From: Meira nashicola
Lineage: Eukaryota; Basidiomycota; Exobasidiomycetes; Exobasidiales; Brachybasidiaceae
NCBI GenBank assembly: GCA_001600355.1
Contig: BCJU01000004.1
Span: forward strand, 1,240,001 to 1,304,000
Direction: 5' to 3'
Length of the DNA: 64,000 nt
This document shows positions 49,317 through 58,758 of the stretch, one piece after another; position 1 is the first letter of the stretch, and each line of letters begins with the position of its first letter. The notes under the pieces are model-generated. The model did not search any database. It saw only the letters and a program-made list of their open reading frames with translations, and was not told the DNA's origin. The position numbers and the translations under genes are program-made.

Positions 49317-51206
49317 ATGGCCAATTCATCTTTATTAGATGAAAAGTATGATTTTGCACTTTTAGGAACATCTTTACCTTTGTCAATATTATCAGCAGCT
49401 TTAGCAAAAGCAGGATTTTCAATTTTACACATTGATGATGCAGAACATTATGGAGGTCCATGGGCAAGTTTAACGTTGAAAGAACTGGCGGGTTTGAAAG
49501 AAGCACATAAAGGAAGGAGAATAGAAGATGGAATTGTTGACATTAGTTTGAAATTTACTTCTTCTTCATCATCAAATCCAGAAGAAGAAGAAATACCTGC
49601 ACAACTTGAAGCAGTCAATAGACATTTCGCAATCTCATTAGCACCAACATTATTACCTTGTTCTGGAACAACTATTGATGTTTTAATTCGTTCAAAAGTA
49701 GCAAGTTATTGTACTTTTAGATTATTACAACAAACTGCAGTTTATTCAAATGAAGGAAGATCGAAAGATTCGTGGCCTTTACGTACCGTTCCAAGTAGCA
49801 AAGAAGATATATTTAGAGATAAAACTTTAAGTTTGGTGGATAAACGAAGATTGATGAAATTATTACAACAAGCTGCACCTAAAACACCATCTACAGAGGA
49901 AGGCACAAATGTAGAATCGGACACATCTACAATCGATCAATTAAAAGGAAACTTTTACGATTATTTAACTTCTTCTGATGGACCAGGATTTTCGGCACGA
50001 TTGGCAAGTGATGTTGCATATGGTGTCGCACTTTGTGCTTCTACCAACGAATCAGCCTCTGCAGCTATGCATCGCATACAAAGACATATAGTTAGCGTTG
50101 GAAGGTACGGTAATTCTGCTTATTTGGTAGGACAATATGGAGGTGCAGGTGAAATGTCACAATGTTTCAGTCGTGCTTCTGCTGTTCAAGGAGGAACATT
50201 TGTCTTGGCTCATAAGGTTAAAGAGCTTGAACGAATTCAAAGCAAAACGGAAGAGCAGCCAAAAGACGGAATTTTACCTAGATGGAATATTGCATTGGAA
50301 GGTATCGATGGTTCTTGTCAGGCTGGTTGCGTGATTGGGGATACGGATATGTTACACAGAATCGATTCTACTGCTTCTTTGATCAAAAATAAAACAAACA
50401 AACGATCCAGACAAGCACTAGGTATTCTTTTGCTGGATCGAGGTATGCGAATCAATCCTTTACCAAACACTACTGAAACAGACGCAGAAGGAAATTCAAT
50501 TCCTATTCCACCTCCACCAGAAACTGCATTAGTTGTATTTCCACCTTTGGATGATGGAAGTGATTCGGATAAAATTGGATCTGTTTGGGCACTTCAAATG
50601 GGAGAAGGAACGTTTTCATGTCCGAAAGGAACGTATTTAGTTTATCTTTGTGCTGCTCTACCACAAGGAGAGGATCAACTTCAAACTGCTGAACAAGCAA
50701 AAGTGGCTTTGGCACATGCTCGAGAAGGTGTTTTACAATTGGCTTCTGCCAGTCAACCTGAATGGCCTAATGATCAGTCACAGCAACAACAGCAGCAGCA
50801 GCAACCAACATCCTCTTCTATCACACCTCTTTTCGAATGTTACATGGTTCGAGAAAGTGCAGTATCAGAAGAAGAACAACAACAACAACAACACAGCCAA
50901 ACAGAAGAACGAAAGAAGGAATTAGAAGAGAATGCTCTTTTATCCGTTCAATCTTCTTTGGGAAACTTAGCAACTTCTTTAGATAATGCAACCCAACAAG
51001 CGGAAGAGTTATATTGGATATTGTGTGGTCACGAAGGTGTTGGAAGGGAAAAAGCAGAAGAATTACGAAGGCGTCAAAGAAGGACGGCGAGTGCATATGC
51101 CGTAGGAAGAGGTTTGGGTGGTCTACCAGAGCCAGAAAGTTCGCAATCTGAATCAACAGAAGTTTTGGACTTCTTTCCAATCTCAGAAGATGCAGATGAA
51201 AGCTGA
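49317..51206 (+). CDS. MRS6: Rab escort protein MRS6
   Basis: The frame opens at 49272, but the ATG at 49317 (MANSSLLDEKYDFALLGTSLP) aligns with the FAD-like fold start of the GDI/REP family, giving 629 residues. YDFALLGTSLPLSILSAALAKAGFSILHIDDAEHYGG is the first conserved region, although the usual GTGLxES is altered. YLVGQYGGAGEMSQCFSRASAVQGGTFVL matches the Rab-binding region. The protein is longer than GDI, with insertions expected of REP and two poly-Gln runs near 500 and 540. Known role: presents newly made Rab GTPases to geranylgeranyl transferase II and to membranes. Confidence 0.9.
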   Translation: MANSSLLDEKYDFALLGTSLPLSILSAALAKAGFSILHIDDAEHYGGPWASLTLKELAGLKEAHKGRRIEDGIVDISLKFTSSSSSNPEEEEIPAQLEAVNRHFAISLAPTLLPCSGTTIDVLIRSKVASYCTFRLLQQTAVYSNEGRSKDSWPLRTVPSSKEDIFRDKTLSLVDKRRLMKLLQQAAPKTPSTEEGTNVESDTSTIDQLKGNFYDYLTSSDGPGFSARLASDVAYGVALCASTNESASAAMHRIQRHIVSVGRYGNSAYLVGQYGGAGEMSQCFSRASAVQGGTFVLAHKVKELERIQSKTEEQPKDGILPRWNIALEGIDGSCQAGCVIGDTDMLHRIDSTASLIKNKTNKRSRQALGILLLDRGMRINPLPNTTETDAEGNSIPIPPPPETALVVFPPLDDGSDSDKIGSVWALQMGEGTFSCPKGTYLVYLCAALPQGEDQLQTAEQAKVALAHAREGVLQLASASQPEWPNDQSQQQQQQQQPTSSSITPLFECYMVRESAVSEEEQQQQQHSQTEERKKELEENALLSVQSSLGNLATSLDNATQQAEELYWILCGHEGVGREKAEELRRRQRRTASAYAVGRGLGGLPEPESSQSESTEVLDFFPISEDADES

Positions 51207-51450
51207 GATTAAATTATATCATTTGTACTATGTATAACATCATCATCATTGGGTAATATCGATCAGATTGACAAAGCGCATCTTTCTTGTATGTGTAAAA
51301 CGTACATGGTTAAAATTCGGATATGTGAGAATTGCCTCGCAAGACATCTTTCAGTAATATATTGTTCACAAAAATGGAGATATAATCGAGGAGAAAAAGT
51401 GAGTGTATAACGGTCAGTGTGGGTTGAAGAACGTAACGAGGGAAGCCTGC

Positions 51451-52500
51451 TTATGCCTCGGGCTTGCGACAGATGAATAACATCATTGGTGTGAACAACT
51501 TAGTCTTTCCACCTGCGACCAAATTGACAGCAGCAACCTTGAGAGATTCTCCTACATCGTATGTTCCCTTTGGAGCCAAACGAGCAGTTTCCAAAACACG
51601 AACGGCAGTTTGAGTGGTCAAAGTACCTAACCAAGTCATACGCCAGCAAGTGAATAAATCCCAAAGTGATTGACATTTTCTCAAATCTCCTTCTAATGGA
51701 TAATACCATGGAACAGCATCTCCACGATCAGCAAGATCTTCTTCTTGTAAGATTTCGAAACCGACTGTTTTGAGAGCGTTTCTTGCTTGTGCGATTGTAC
51801 GCATTTCTGGAATACCATCACCCAATTCAATTCCATGAGCGATCTTCTTGTGTTCGGCATTCTTTGAGTCCCAAGCATCTGTCATGCACCATTCGTATAC
51901 ACCAAAGATACCACCTGGCTTCAAGACGGACAAAATTTCTCCATAAACACCTTCCCATGTAGGAGCATGGCAAGTAGCTTCGATTGCGTAAACGGCATCG
52001 AATGCATTTTCACCAAATTGTTCTTTCAATTTCATAAAGTCTCCCTTTACGAAAGAAACTTGATCTTCTAATCCTGCTTTTTTAGTGTATTTGTTTGCAC
52101 GTTCGACTTGATATGCGTTGTTGTTCAAACCAACGATTTCCACATCAGCAAATCGTGCAATCTCTCGTGCAGGTCCACCAACACCACATCCGACATCCAA
52201 AACACGCATCTTACGCTTCAATCCCATCGAATGGGCCAAGTAATGTTCATGACGAGCAATGGCTTGGTAAAATTGTTCTCCAGGATAGTAGCGAGCAAAG
52301 TGGAAGTTTGCACCCCATCCGTATTCGTACAATTGAGTGGCACCGTCGTAGTAACCGTTTACCACGCTTGTGTATTCTGACAATCGGTTATCGGTATCAG
52401 TTTGGCTGTCAGTCTTTGAGTCTTTTTGCCAGAATTTGGTGTAGTTAGAAATACCGTCCAAGTTACGGACGTTTCCGTTTGAGGTTGCTGAAGGTGCCAT
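51451..52500 (-). CDS. ERG6: sterol 24-C-methyltransferase ERG6
   Basis: A 349-residue intronless protein. The N-terminal family segment is YYDGATQLYEYGWGANFHFARY, the SAM-binding motif I is VLDVGCGVGGPAREIA near residue 100, and further marks are GLNNNAYQVERAN, YAIEATCHAPTWEGVYGEI and KPGGIFGVYEWCMTDAWD. The sterol-methyltransferase C-terminal domain follows (WYYPLEGDLRKCQSLWDLFTCWRMTWLG). Known reaction: SAM-dependent methylation at C24 of zymosterol-type sterols on the way to ergosterol, at the ER or lipid droplets. Length and motifs are typical. It converges with MRS6 (244 bases between stops). Confidence 0.97.
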   Translation of the reverse strand: MAPSATSNGNVRNLDGISNYTKFWQKDSKTDSQTDTDNRLSEYTSVVNGYYDGATQLYEYGWGANFHFARYYPGEQFYQAIARHEHYLAHSMGLKRKMRVLDVGCGVGGPAREIARFADVEIVGLNNNAYQVERANKYTKKAGLEDQVSFVKGDFMKLKEQFGENAFDAVYAIEATCHAPTWEGVYGEILSVLKPGGIFGVYEWCMTDAWDSKNAEHKKIAHGIELGDGIPEMRTIAQARNALKTVGFEILQEEDLADRGDAVPWYYPLEGDLRKCQSLWDLFTCWRMTWLGTLTTQTAVRVLETARLAPKGTYDVGESLKVAAVNLVAGGKTKLFTPMMLFICRKPEA

Positions 52501-53721
52501 GTTGAAGAGACTGTGATGTATGAGAGAGAAATAGGAAATGTGAGCGAGCTGTCTCGTGTGACCTTATTCATTGCGACATCTTTTCGCCAAACATTCCTTC
52601 TGTATCTTCCTTGTGCCATCTCAGGGACTTGAATGGGTGATTGAAGCTCGCATTGCCGCATACATTGATATATCCACAAAGAATAAACCTCTAGATTTTA
52701 CTCCGGAGAGCTGTTCCCTGCGAATATTGATGTGATGCTGCTAACGAGCAATCGATTTTTTCATCTTCGCATGGCCGTCTTTATTCCTTACAGAAAGAAA
52801 GAAATGTGCATTTCGCCTTATACTGAATACTCACAAATAGGTTTAAGTTGGTACAACTTTGATGAGAAGAAGAAAGAAAGAAGTTGTACGTGTGTCAGAT
52901 ATGGACCCGTACATCACAAGAAGGTATGAGCCAATTTATAAGAAGCAGAGAGAAGGTGCCTTTACTAATTTTATTCTAGTGTGAATATTCTACCGAGTTT
53001 TGAATAAATGCAAAAGAATACTGAAAATGTGCCTTCTCCAAGATTTCCTATCTTCGCATTCGTGCTATTCTTGCATCTTTCTGCAGATTTAAAATAAGAA
53101 TTTTAAACGAATGCGTGCAGCGTGTTAAGGCAGGCAGGCGTGTACCAACCCAAAATTCCACCTGTTTTCACAGCCTCAAGCAAGCAAACACGTGTTTTCG
53201 GTTGTTGGAAGAATCCTCAAAAGTATGAATTATATACCTATTCCCGTGGAGATTGCGAGAGAGGACAGGATTGATTATGTGATATGCGATAATAATCTTT
53301 AATAGAACACTTCGAGGAAGCTTCTCAGAGCTCAAAAGCATGTAATTGTGGCAGAGAAGGACGAAGATTGCTAACAAGGACAAAAGTTTGTCTTAATGGG
53401 CTTATAATTCTAGCCCTAGTCTATATAGTCTACATACACTACTATTATTCCACCAGAATGTGTAAGTCACCTTCCAATCGCGTGCCTTGTCATACTGAAC
53501 GCGTCAATGAAACTGAATTCAGTAACACATGCCATTTTGGAACATCGCGTTTTGAGTAGCAGTTGAAGCCGCGCCGCGCTCCGCACTATTTCCCTTTATT
53601 CTCGCCCAGCACAGCGCACTGACCTTGCGCTGAAATAGCATCCGTCAATCATCGATTAATCTTACGCATTTTACATCCATCTTTATACCCAATACAAGTT
53701 TTCGATTACATTTCTGGAAAG
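52501..53721. other. intergenic, no gene seen
   Basis: 1.22 kb between two divergent genes (ERG6 and the HMG-box gene). Two TAGTCTA words overlap a TATATAGTCTACATA stretch at about 53415-53432. No TATA box can be assigned with confidence. Confidence 0.4.
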
Positions 53722-54645
53722 ATGATAACTCCTCTGTTGCGGTCTGTTACTCGTGGTCTAGGTAGATTGAGCGTGACTTCTGCCAGATCTTATACTACAT
53801 CGTCAACAAGAACGATCTTGTCTGGTTCAAGTAGGACTGTTGAACATTTTGCTCAAACTCGTAGAAGCTTTATTGCTGAAGCATCCACTCAAACGGCAAC
53901 AGATTCTACACCAAAGAAGAAAACAACAACAACAAAAGCCAAATCTACAACAACAAAGACAAAGAAGGCAAAAGCGGCAAAGAAGCCAAAAAAGGCAAAG
54001 AAGGAACCTAAAAAGAAATTGAAATCATGGGAGAAATTAGGACCGGATGGAAAGCTTTTACCATTACCTTCAGCATCTAAGCCAAAGAGAAGATCGGCAT
54101 TCATCATCTTTATGACTAAACGTATTGCAGAAATACGTTCAGATCCTTCCTTTGCGACGAGCGGAAAGGATGGAAAGCAAAAGTTTGATATAATTAAAGC
54201 GGTCAAAAGTATTTCAGAAGAATGGAGATCATTGGGCGAGGGAGAGAAAGCTGCAATCAATGAACAAGCCGTAAAAGAATCAGAACAATATGAACGTGAT
54301 ATCGAACGTTGGCGCAATTCTTTGACACCAGAAGATATCAAACGTGAAAATGCTTATATTACCTCTCAACGAAAGAAAGGAAAATCAAAGATTGCAAGAC
54401 TAAGGGATCCTACAAAACCAAAAATTCCCCAAACGCCTTTCTTCCAATTCTTAACCGAATATAGAAGTAAGAATTCATCCGAAAGTGCAAGTTTGTCACT
54501 TCCTGAATTCGCCAAAAAGGCCGGTGCAGAATGGAAAAAATTGACGGCAGACGAAAAGGACCCTTACACAAAGAAATATGCTGAAAATCGCGAGAAGTAC
54601 AATGATGAACTAAAGGCATGGAAAAGTGCAAATGGATTAGCGTAA
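53722..54645 (+). CDS. mitochondrial two-HMG-box DNA-packaging protein (ABF2/TFAM-like)
   Basis: A 307-residue intronless protein. The N-terminus is a mitochondrial presequence (ITPLLRSVTRGLGRLSVTSA, with SARSYTTSS). A Lys/Ala/Thr-rich linker (about 60-105) resembles histone H1 tails. HMG box 1 spans about 115-195 (PKRRSAFIIFMTKRIAEI, then ISEEWRSLGEGEKAAINE) and HMG box 2 about 233-305 (PKIPQTPFFQFLTEYRSK, then AGAEWKKLTADEKDPYTKKY). Two boxes behind a targeting peptide is the Abf2/TFAM arrangement, known for coating and bending mitochondrial DNA. A nuclear HMG protein is possible but the presequence argues against it. Confidence 0.83.
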   Translation: MITPLLRSVTRGLGRLSVTSARSYTTSSTRTILSGSSRTVEHFAQTRRSFIAEASTQTATDSTPKKKTTTTKAKSTTTKTKKAKAAKKPKKAKKEPKKKLKSWEKLGPDGKLLPLPSASKPKRRSAFIIFMTKRIAEIRSDPSFATSGKDGKQKFDIIKAVKSISEEWRSLGEGEKAAINEQAVKESEQYERDIERWRNSLTPEDIKRENAYITSQRKKGKSKIARLRDPTKPKIPQTPFFQFLTEYRSKNSSESASLSLPEFAKKAGAEWKKLTADEKDPYTKKYAENREKYNDELKAWKSANGLA

Positions 54646-55738
54646 AGATGTGTGATATCAAAGGACACATGAAGTGATACCAACCAGTCTACATGGCGGA
54701 CGACATTTTGCAAACGATGTACTTTTATCATCGCTGCACACATTTACTTCTCAAGAGAAGGAAAAGCAAGCGTACTTTTCACCACTTTCTAGTCAAATTC
54801 TCATATCTTATATCGGCATCAATCTTTCATGTATTAGTCGGCATTCAGTTCTTTGTACGAAGATGCGTAGACTGTTTTCCTGCTTTGCAAAAATGTATGA
54901 CTTATCAGGGCTATTGAAGGAAATGAATTCAGAATCGACAGACAGGCAGTGATGATACTATTGATTGACGCATGGGTAGCATACATGAATATGTTGAAGT
55001 GAAGAAGATATTTGTGAATATACCGAGAGAACTGCGGAAGGAAGTGAGAAAATATTTTTTTGAAAGTCAGTTTCACTTGTCCTTCTTTTGCAACATTAAA
55101 CATCCTTTTTTGAAGGAGGATTAGAATCAGACTTAATTAGGCAATATGTTGTTTATCCCCAATTGCATCATAAATGAATACGATGCAGACGGTTCAGGTC
55201 TGTGAAAACTTTGTTTCATCTTTGTATAGCTAGCTGCTTTGAGATCGAAATGAGCAAGAAATTCGGGCAATAGTGAAAGAGCACAGAATTCTCGTTGAAA
55301 GCGTTTCGATCTCAAAAGGAACTTTTGATAGATTATTCCAAGATAAAAAAAAATACTCACATTTACAAAAAGATGATGATGGTTTTGTGAAAGCAAATGT
55401 ACAAAGATGGATAAACTCTTTTGAGCTTGCGAAAAAAAAAAGTGGTGAAAATTTATTCACTCTTCCTTCGTGTGCTTACAGAAAAGTCAGCGGCGCGTAC
55501 GCGTTTGTCCTTTGTCCTTTGATTTAACCTTGGCTGGTCAAACGATATGCCTAGGCCAGTATAGGGGACAGACGAATTTAGCCTACGTGAGACAGCGAGC
55601 GCCGGGCGGGCGCACGGCCGTACGAGCCAAAGTGTAGGAATTTCCCGAAGTTGTTTCTGTCACTTCGCTTCCCGTATTGGTTTCCTGATCACCATCTTTA
55701 GAGATATTTTCACTACTATTCCATCAGCTTGAGCAAGA
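54646..55738. other. intergenic, no gene seen
   Basis: 1.09 kb. Mostly AT-rich with one GC-rich spot at about 55590-55627 (GAGCGCCGGGCGGGCGC). Short open frames in both strands show no family likeness. Confidence 0.45.
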
Positions 55739-56429
55739 ATGTCTACCTATTTCGAAACTGTGAAGAAAGTGAGTGTTTGGTTTTAACAGCATACCCTTTC
55801 AAACGAGCAAAAGCAGCTAATCTAAACCCCCTATCATCTTTACCCCGCATTCATTCCAGTCTTACGCAGATGTTCCCGTAACTGAAAAGAGTGTCGATAC
55901 ATCCTCTTTCCTTGAGGCAACAGAAGGTTTGATCAAATTGTTTGATTTGTTGGGCAATTCTGCTTTTGTTATTGTGCAAAATGATATGAAAGGAAATGTG
56001 AAAAAGATTCAAGATAGATTTCTAACGAATCCTGTTCAAAATGAAACTTTGGAAGAATTAATAAAAGGAGAAGGTGCACCAGGAGATAAAAAACGAACGG
56101 CAACAGAAGGTTTGATGTGGTTATTACGTGGATTAGATTTTACAGCAAAAGCGTTAAGGAGAAGTGTTGATGATCAAAAAGAAGAATTAGCAACTTCATT
56201 CTCAAAAGCATACGAAGGAAGTTTGAGACAATATCATAACTTTGTCGTTAAAGGTGCATTTGCATTAGCAATGAAAGCTTGTCCTTATCGTCAAGACTTT
56301 TTTGCTAAACTTGGTTCACCACCTGAAAAAGTTGATGTGGAATTGCATAAATGGTTAGACGCTCTCGAAAAGATTGTTAAACAATTACAAGACTTTTACA
56401 CTTCGGGTAATTACGCAAAAGGCTTCTAG
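55739..56429 (+). CDS. glycolipid transfer protein (GLTP fold)
   Basis: Two exons, 55739-55768 (only ten codons, MSTYFETVKK) and 55860-56429, with a 91-nt GTGAGT...TCCAG intron, give 199 residues. GLTP marks: FDLLGNSAFVIVQNDMKGNVKKI with the sugar-headgroup Asp, Asn and Lys; GLMWLLRGLDFTAKAL with the stacking Trp; and LRQYHNFVVKGAFALAMKACPYR with the conserved His. Length is that of GLTP itself (about 200 residues). Known role: cytosolic transfer or sensing of glycosphingolipids between membranes. All key residues appear intact. Confidence 0.92.
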
Positions 56430-56627
56430 AGAGGCACATCAATCTTCACACTCGCACTCAACACATTATTTCATGTATGATCATATCTAGACATTCCTTT
56501 TCGCATTTGATCTTTTGTTTTCGTGAATTTGCAGCGCTTGCATTTATAATATTATTGAGAAGAGGTGAAATTGTGCTAATTATACATAAATGATGAGAAT
56601 GCGTTCTTTTTGCTCGAAAATGACCAA

Positions 56628-57190
56628 TTATTCAGCTTGATCAGGACTTAAAGCAGAAGATGGTTCATTTGCGGATCTAGCAGAATTTTGTTCGTTCAAA
56701 GTTGCAGCTGAAGAAGAGACTGTACTTGTTCCACCTGGAGCTGGATTACCTGCTGTTGTTGCAGGAGCATTACCACGGAATCTGAAAGGAGAAGGAAAAT
56801 AGATTAACATACAGTCTACGAGACAATACACTTGCTTATACTCACCTTTTCCGCATATCTAGCTATGAATGCGAATGAATGCAAAGCCGGGTGTCAGCTT
56901 TTGTCATAAAAGATACACTTTCTCATCTGATCATGTTATGCCCACTCACCAATCCTCTACGACAATGGACATAACTCTTATATACCGCTTGACAATCTTC
57001 CGGTAATTCGTTCATATGATTCCTTAGACAATCTTGACCTGATTTACCACTTTGAACGCATTCGCTCTTGATTAAGCAAGCTGCTAATTCATCCCGAATC
57101 GCTCTGCACTGATTACATGAAGAGGAAGGGTATGTTAAGCAATCTGCAGGGCATAAGCCGAAAAACCCCACTATTACTTACAGAATTCAT
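56628..57190 (-). CDS. PET191: cytochrome c oxidase assembly protein PET191 (four exons)
   Basis: Exons on the minus strand: 57182-57190 (9 nt, MNS), 56950-57108, 56846-56862 (17 nt) and 56628-56781, total 112 residues. All junctions use GT-AG and preserve frame. The assembled protein reads MNSCRAIRDELAACLIKSEC, then QDCLRNHMNELPEDCQAVYKSYVHCRRGLLDMRKRFRGN, which is the Pet191/COA5 twin-Cys pattern with the family signature CRRGLxDMRKRFRGN spread over three exons. A Ser/Ala-rich tail follows. Known role: intermembrane-space CHCH-type protein needed for cytochrome c oxidase assembly. The splice model rests on the family signature, and is strong because no other reading restores it. Confidence 0.9.
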
Positions 57191-57486
57191 TTTATTCGAT
57201 ACTTTCTTCCTTTACAAGGTGGCGATAGGAATTGTAGAAATATGAATTTATGCCCTCCCGATTTTTTTTTCTAGCTTACATGCACGGCACGCAACAGTAA
57301 AAGTTCGTAAAAGCCGAGCCCACGCTTACAGCGCTAAACGTGGAATCGGAAAAAGGCCTCCACTGAAATTGAGTAAAGCCGAAGAGCAGCAGGCAGGTGC
57401 TTTTATCTTTGGTTCCCCGCATTTAAACGACGCCGCCGACCCTTTTCTCTTCTTCTTTCTTGACCAAAAACATCAAAATTGTCATC
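57191..57486. promoter_or_regulatory. divergent promoter region PET191/FAH-family gene
   Basis: 296 bases between divergent starts. No clear motif apart from a pyrimidine-rich leader just before 57487. Confidence 0.35.
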
Positions 57487-58503
57487 ATGTCAAAACAATC
57501 AAATTCGCCAGCATGGACTCGATTGATTCGATTTATTGCCGTTGAAGATGGTTTAACATATTCAGGTGAGCCAATACTAGCACAAACGGCAGATGTTGGA
57601 GAAGCATTTGCTGCTGGTTCACCACCTTTACAAGCTCGTATTTTAGCAAGAGATGATCCCTTAGATTCATCTTTACGATTATTATCAACGATTAAAACTG
57701 TAAAAAAACTTCTACCACCTCTAGACCCAAAAACTCAACTTGGCGAAATACGTTGTTTAGGTGCAAATTTCGTTCAACCCGGTCAAGATGTTAAAGAAGC
57801 AAAAAGTGTAGAAAAAAGACCAAAATTGCCAATCGTATTTTATAAACCTGCAGGATGCGTTGTAGGATATGGAGATGATATTCGATTACCGATAGAAGCT
57901 GCCGGTCAAACAGATTGGGAGGTAGAGTTGGTGAGTTGCCAAAAGGGATAGGCTTTAAGTATATCATTCTAACAAATCTCTCTTTTTCTCATTTAGGTCG
58001 TCGTGATTGGAAAGACATGCAGAAATGTGAAGCGTGAGAATGCGTTGGATTACATTCTAGGATATACATTATCCAACGATGTGAGCGCAAGAACTCGAAT
58101 GTTCAGCGTTCCGCAGTGGGGTTTAGGAAAAAGTTTCGATACGTTTCTACCTTTAGGTCCTTGTATCGTCAGTCGTGCATCTCAATTAGTTTATGATCCT
58201 GATTCCGTTCAACTTAAAACTCATGTTAACGGAAAAAAGATGCAAGATGGAAATACAAGAGAAATGTTGTTTGGCGTTTGTGAAACGATTGAATGGTTAT
58301 CACAAGGTACAACTTTAGAACCTGGATCGATCATTTCAATGGGTACTCCGCCAGGTGAAGGATTTAAAATGAAACCACCGATCTTTTTCAAACATGGTGA
58401 TCTTTGTACCGTCTCTGCTTCTCATGGTCTAGGTTCCTTAACTAATCCAGTTGTAGAAGAAAGCAAGTTATCCAATACAGGTGGTGAAAAGTCACGTTTG
58501 TAA
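57487..58503 (+). CDS. fumarylacetoacetate hydrolase family protein
   Basis: Two exons, 57487-57930 and 57997-58503, joined in phase 0 across a 66-nt GTGAGT...TTTAG intron, give 338 codons less the stop in all but the first nine upstream codons; I count 316 residues from the ATG at 57487. Family motifs: GEIRCLGANFVQP, PIVFYKPAGCVVGYGDDIRLP, then VVVIGKTCRNV, LDYILGYTLSNDVSART, and WGLGKSFDTFLPLGPCIV, ending GSIISMGTPPGEGF. These cover the metal-binding and substrate loops of FAH-domain hydrolases/decarboxylases (FAHD1/FAHD2 type). The specific substrate cannot be told. No targeting signal is obvious. Confidence 0.85.
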
Positions 58504-58758
58504 ATGTTATACTGAAGATACGAGGGCCTAAAGGTAGAAACGTATCAAAACTTTTTCCTGAGCCCCATTGTGGAACGCTAAACATTCGAATTATCATTCT
58601 TGTAGTATTGATGTCCACTCATTATAAAAATAAATAATATGTCTATATCGTAATATGCGTTAATAGTACAAGAATGAAAATTAGGTAATACACAATACAA
58701 GGTAGAAAAAGAAGAAGAAAAGAAATTGAGCATGACTACACGCACCCTTTGCTCTCGA

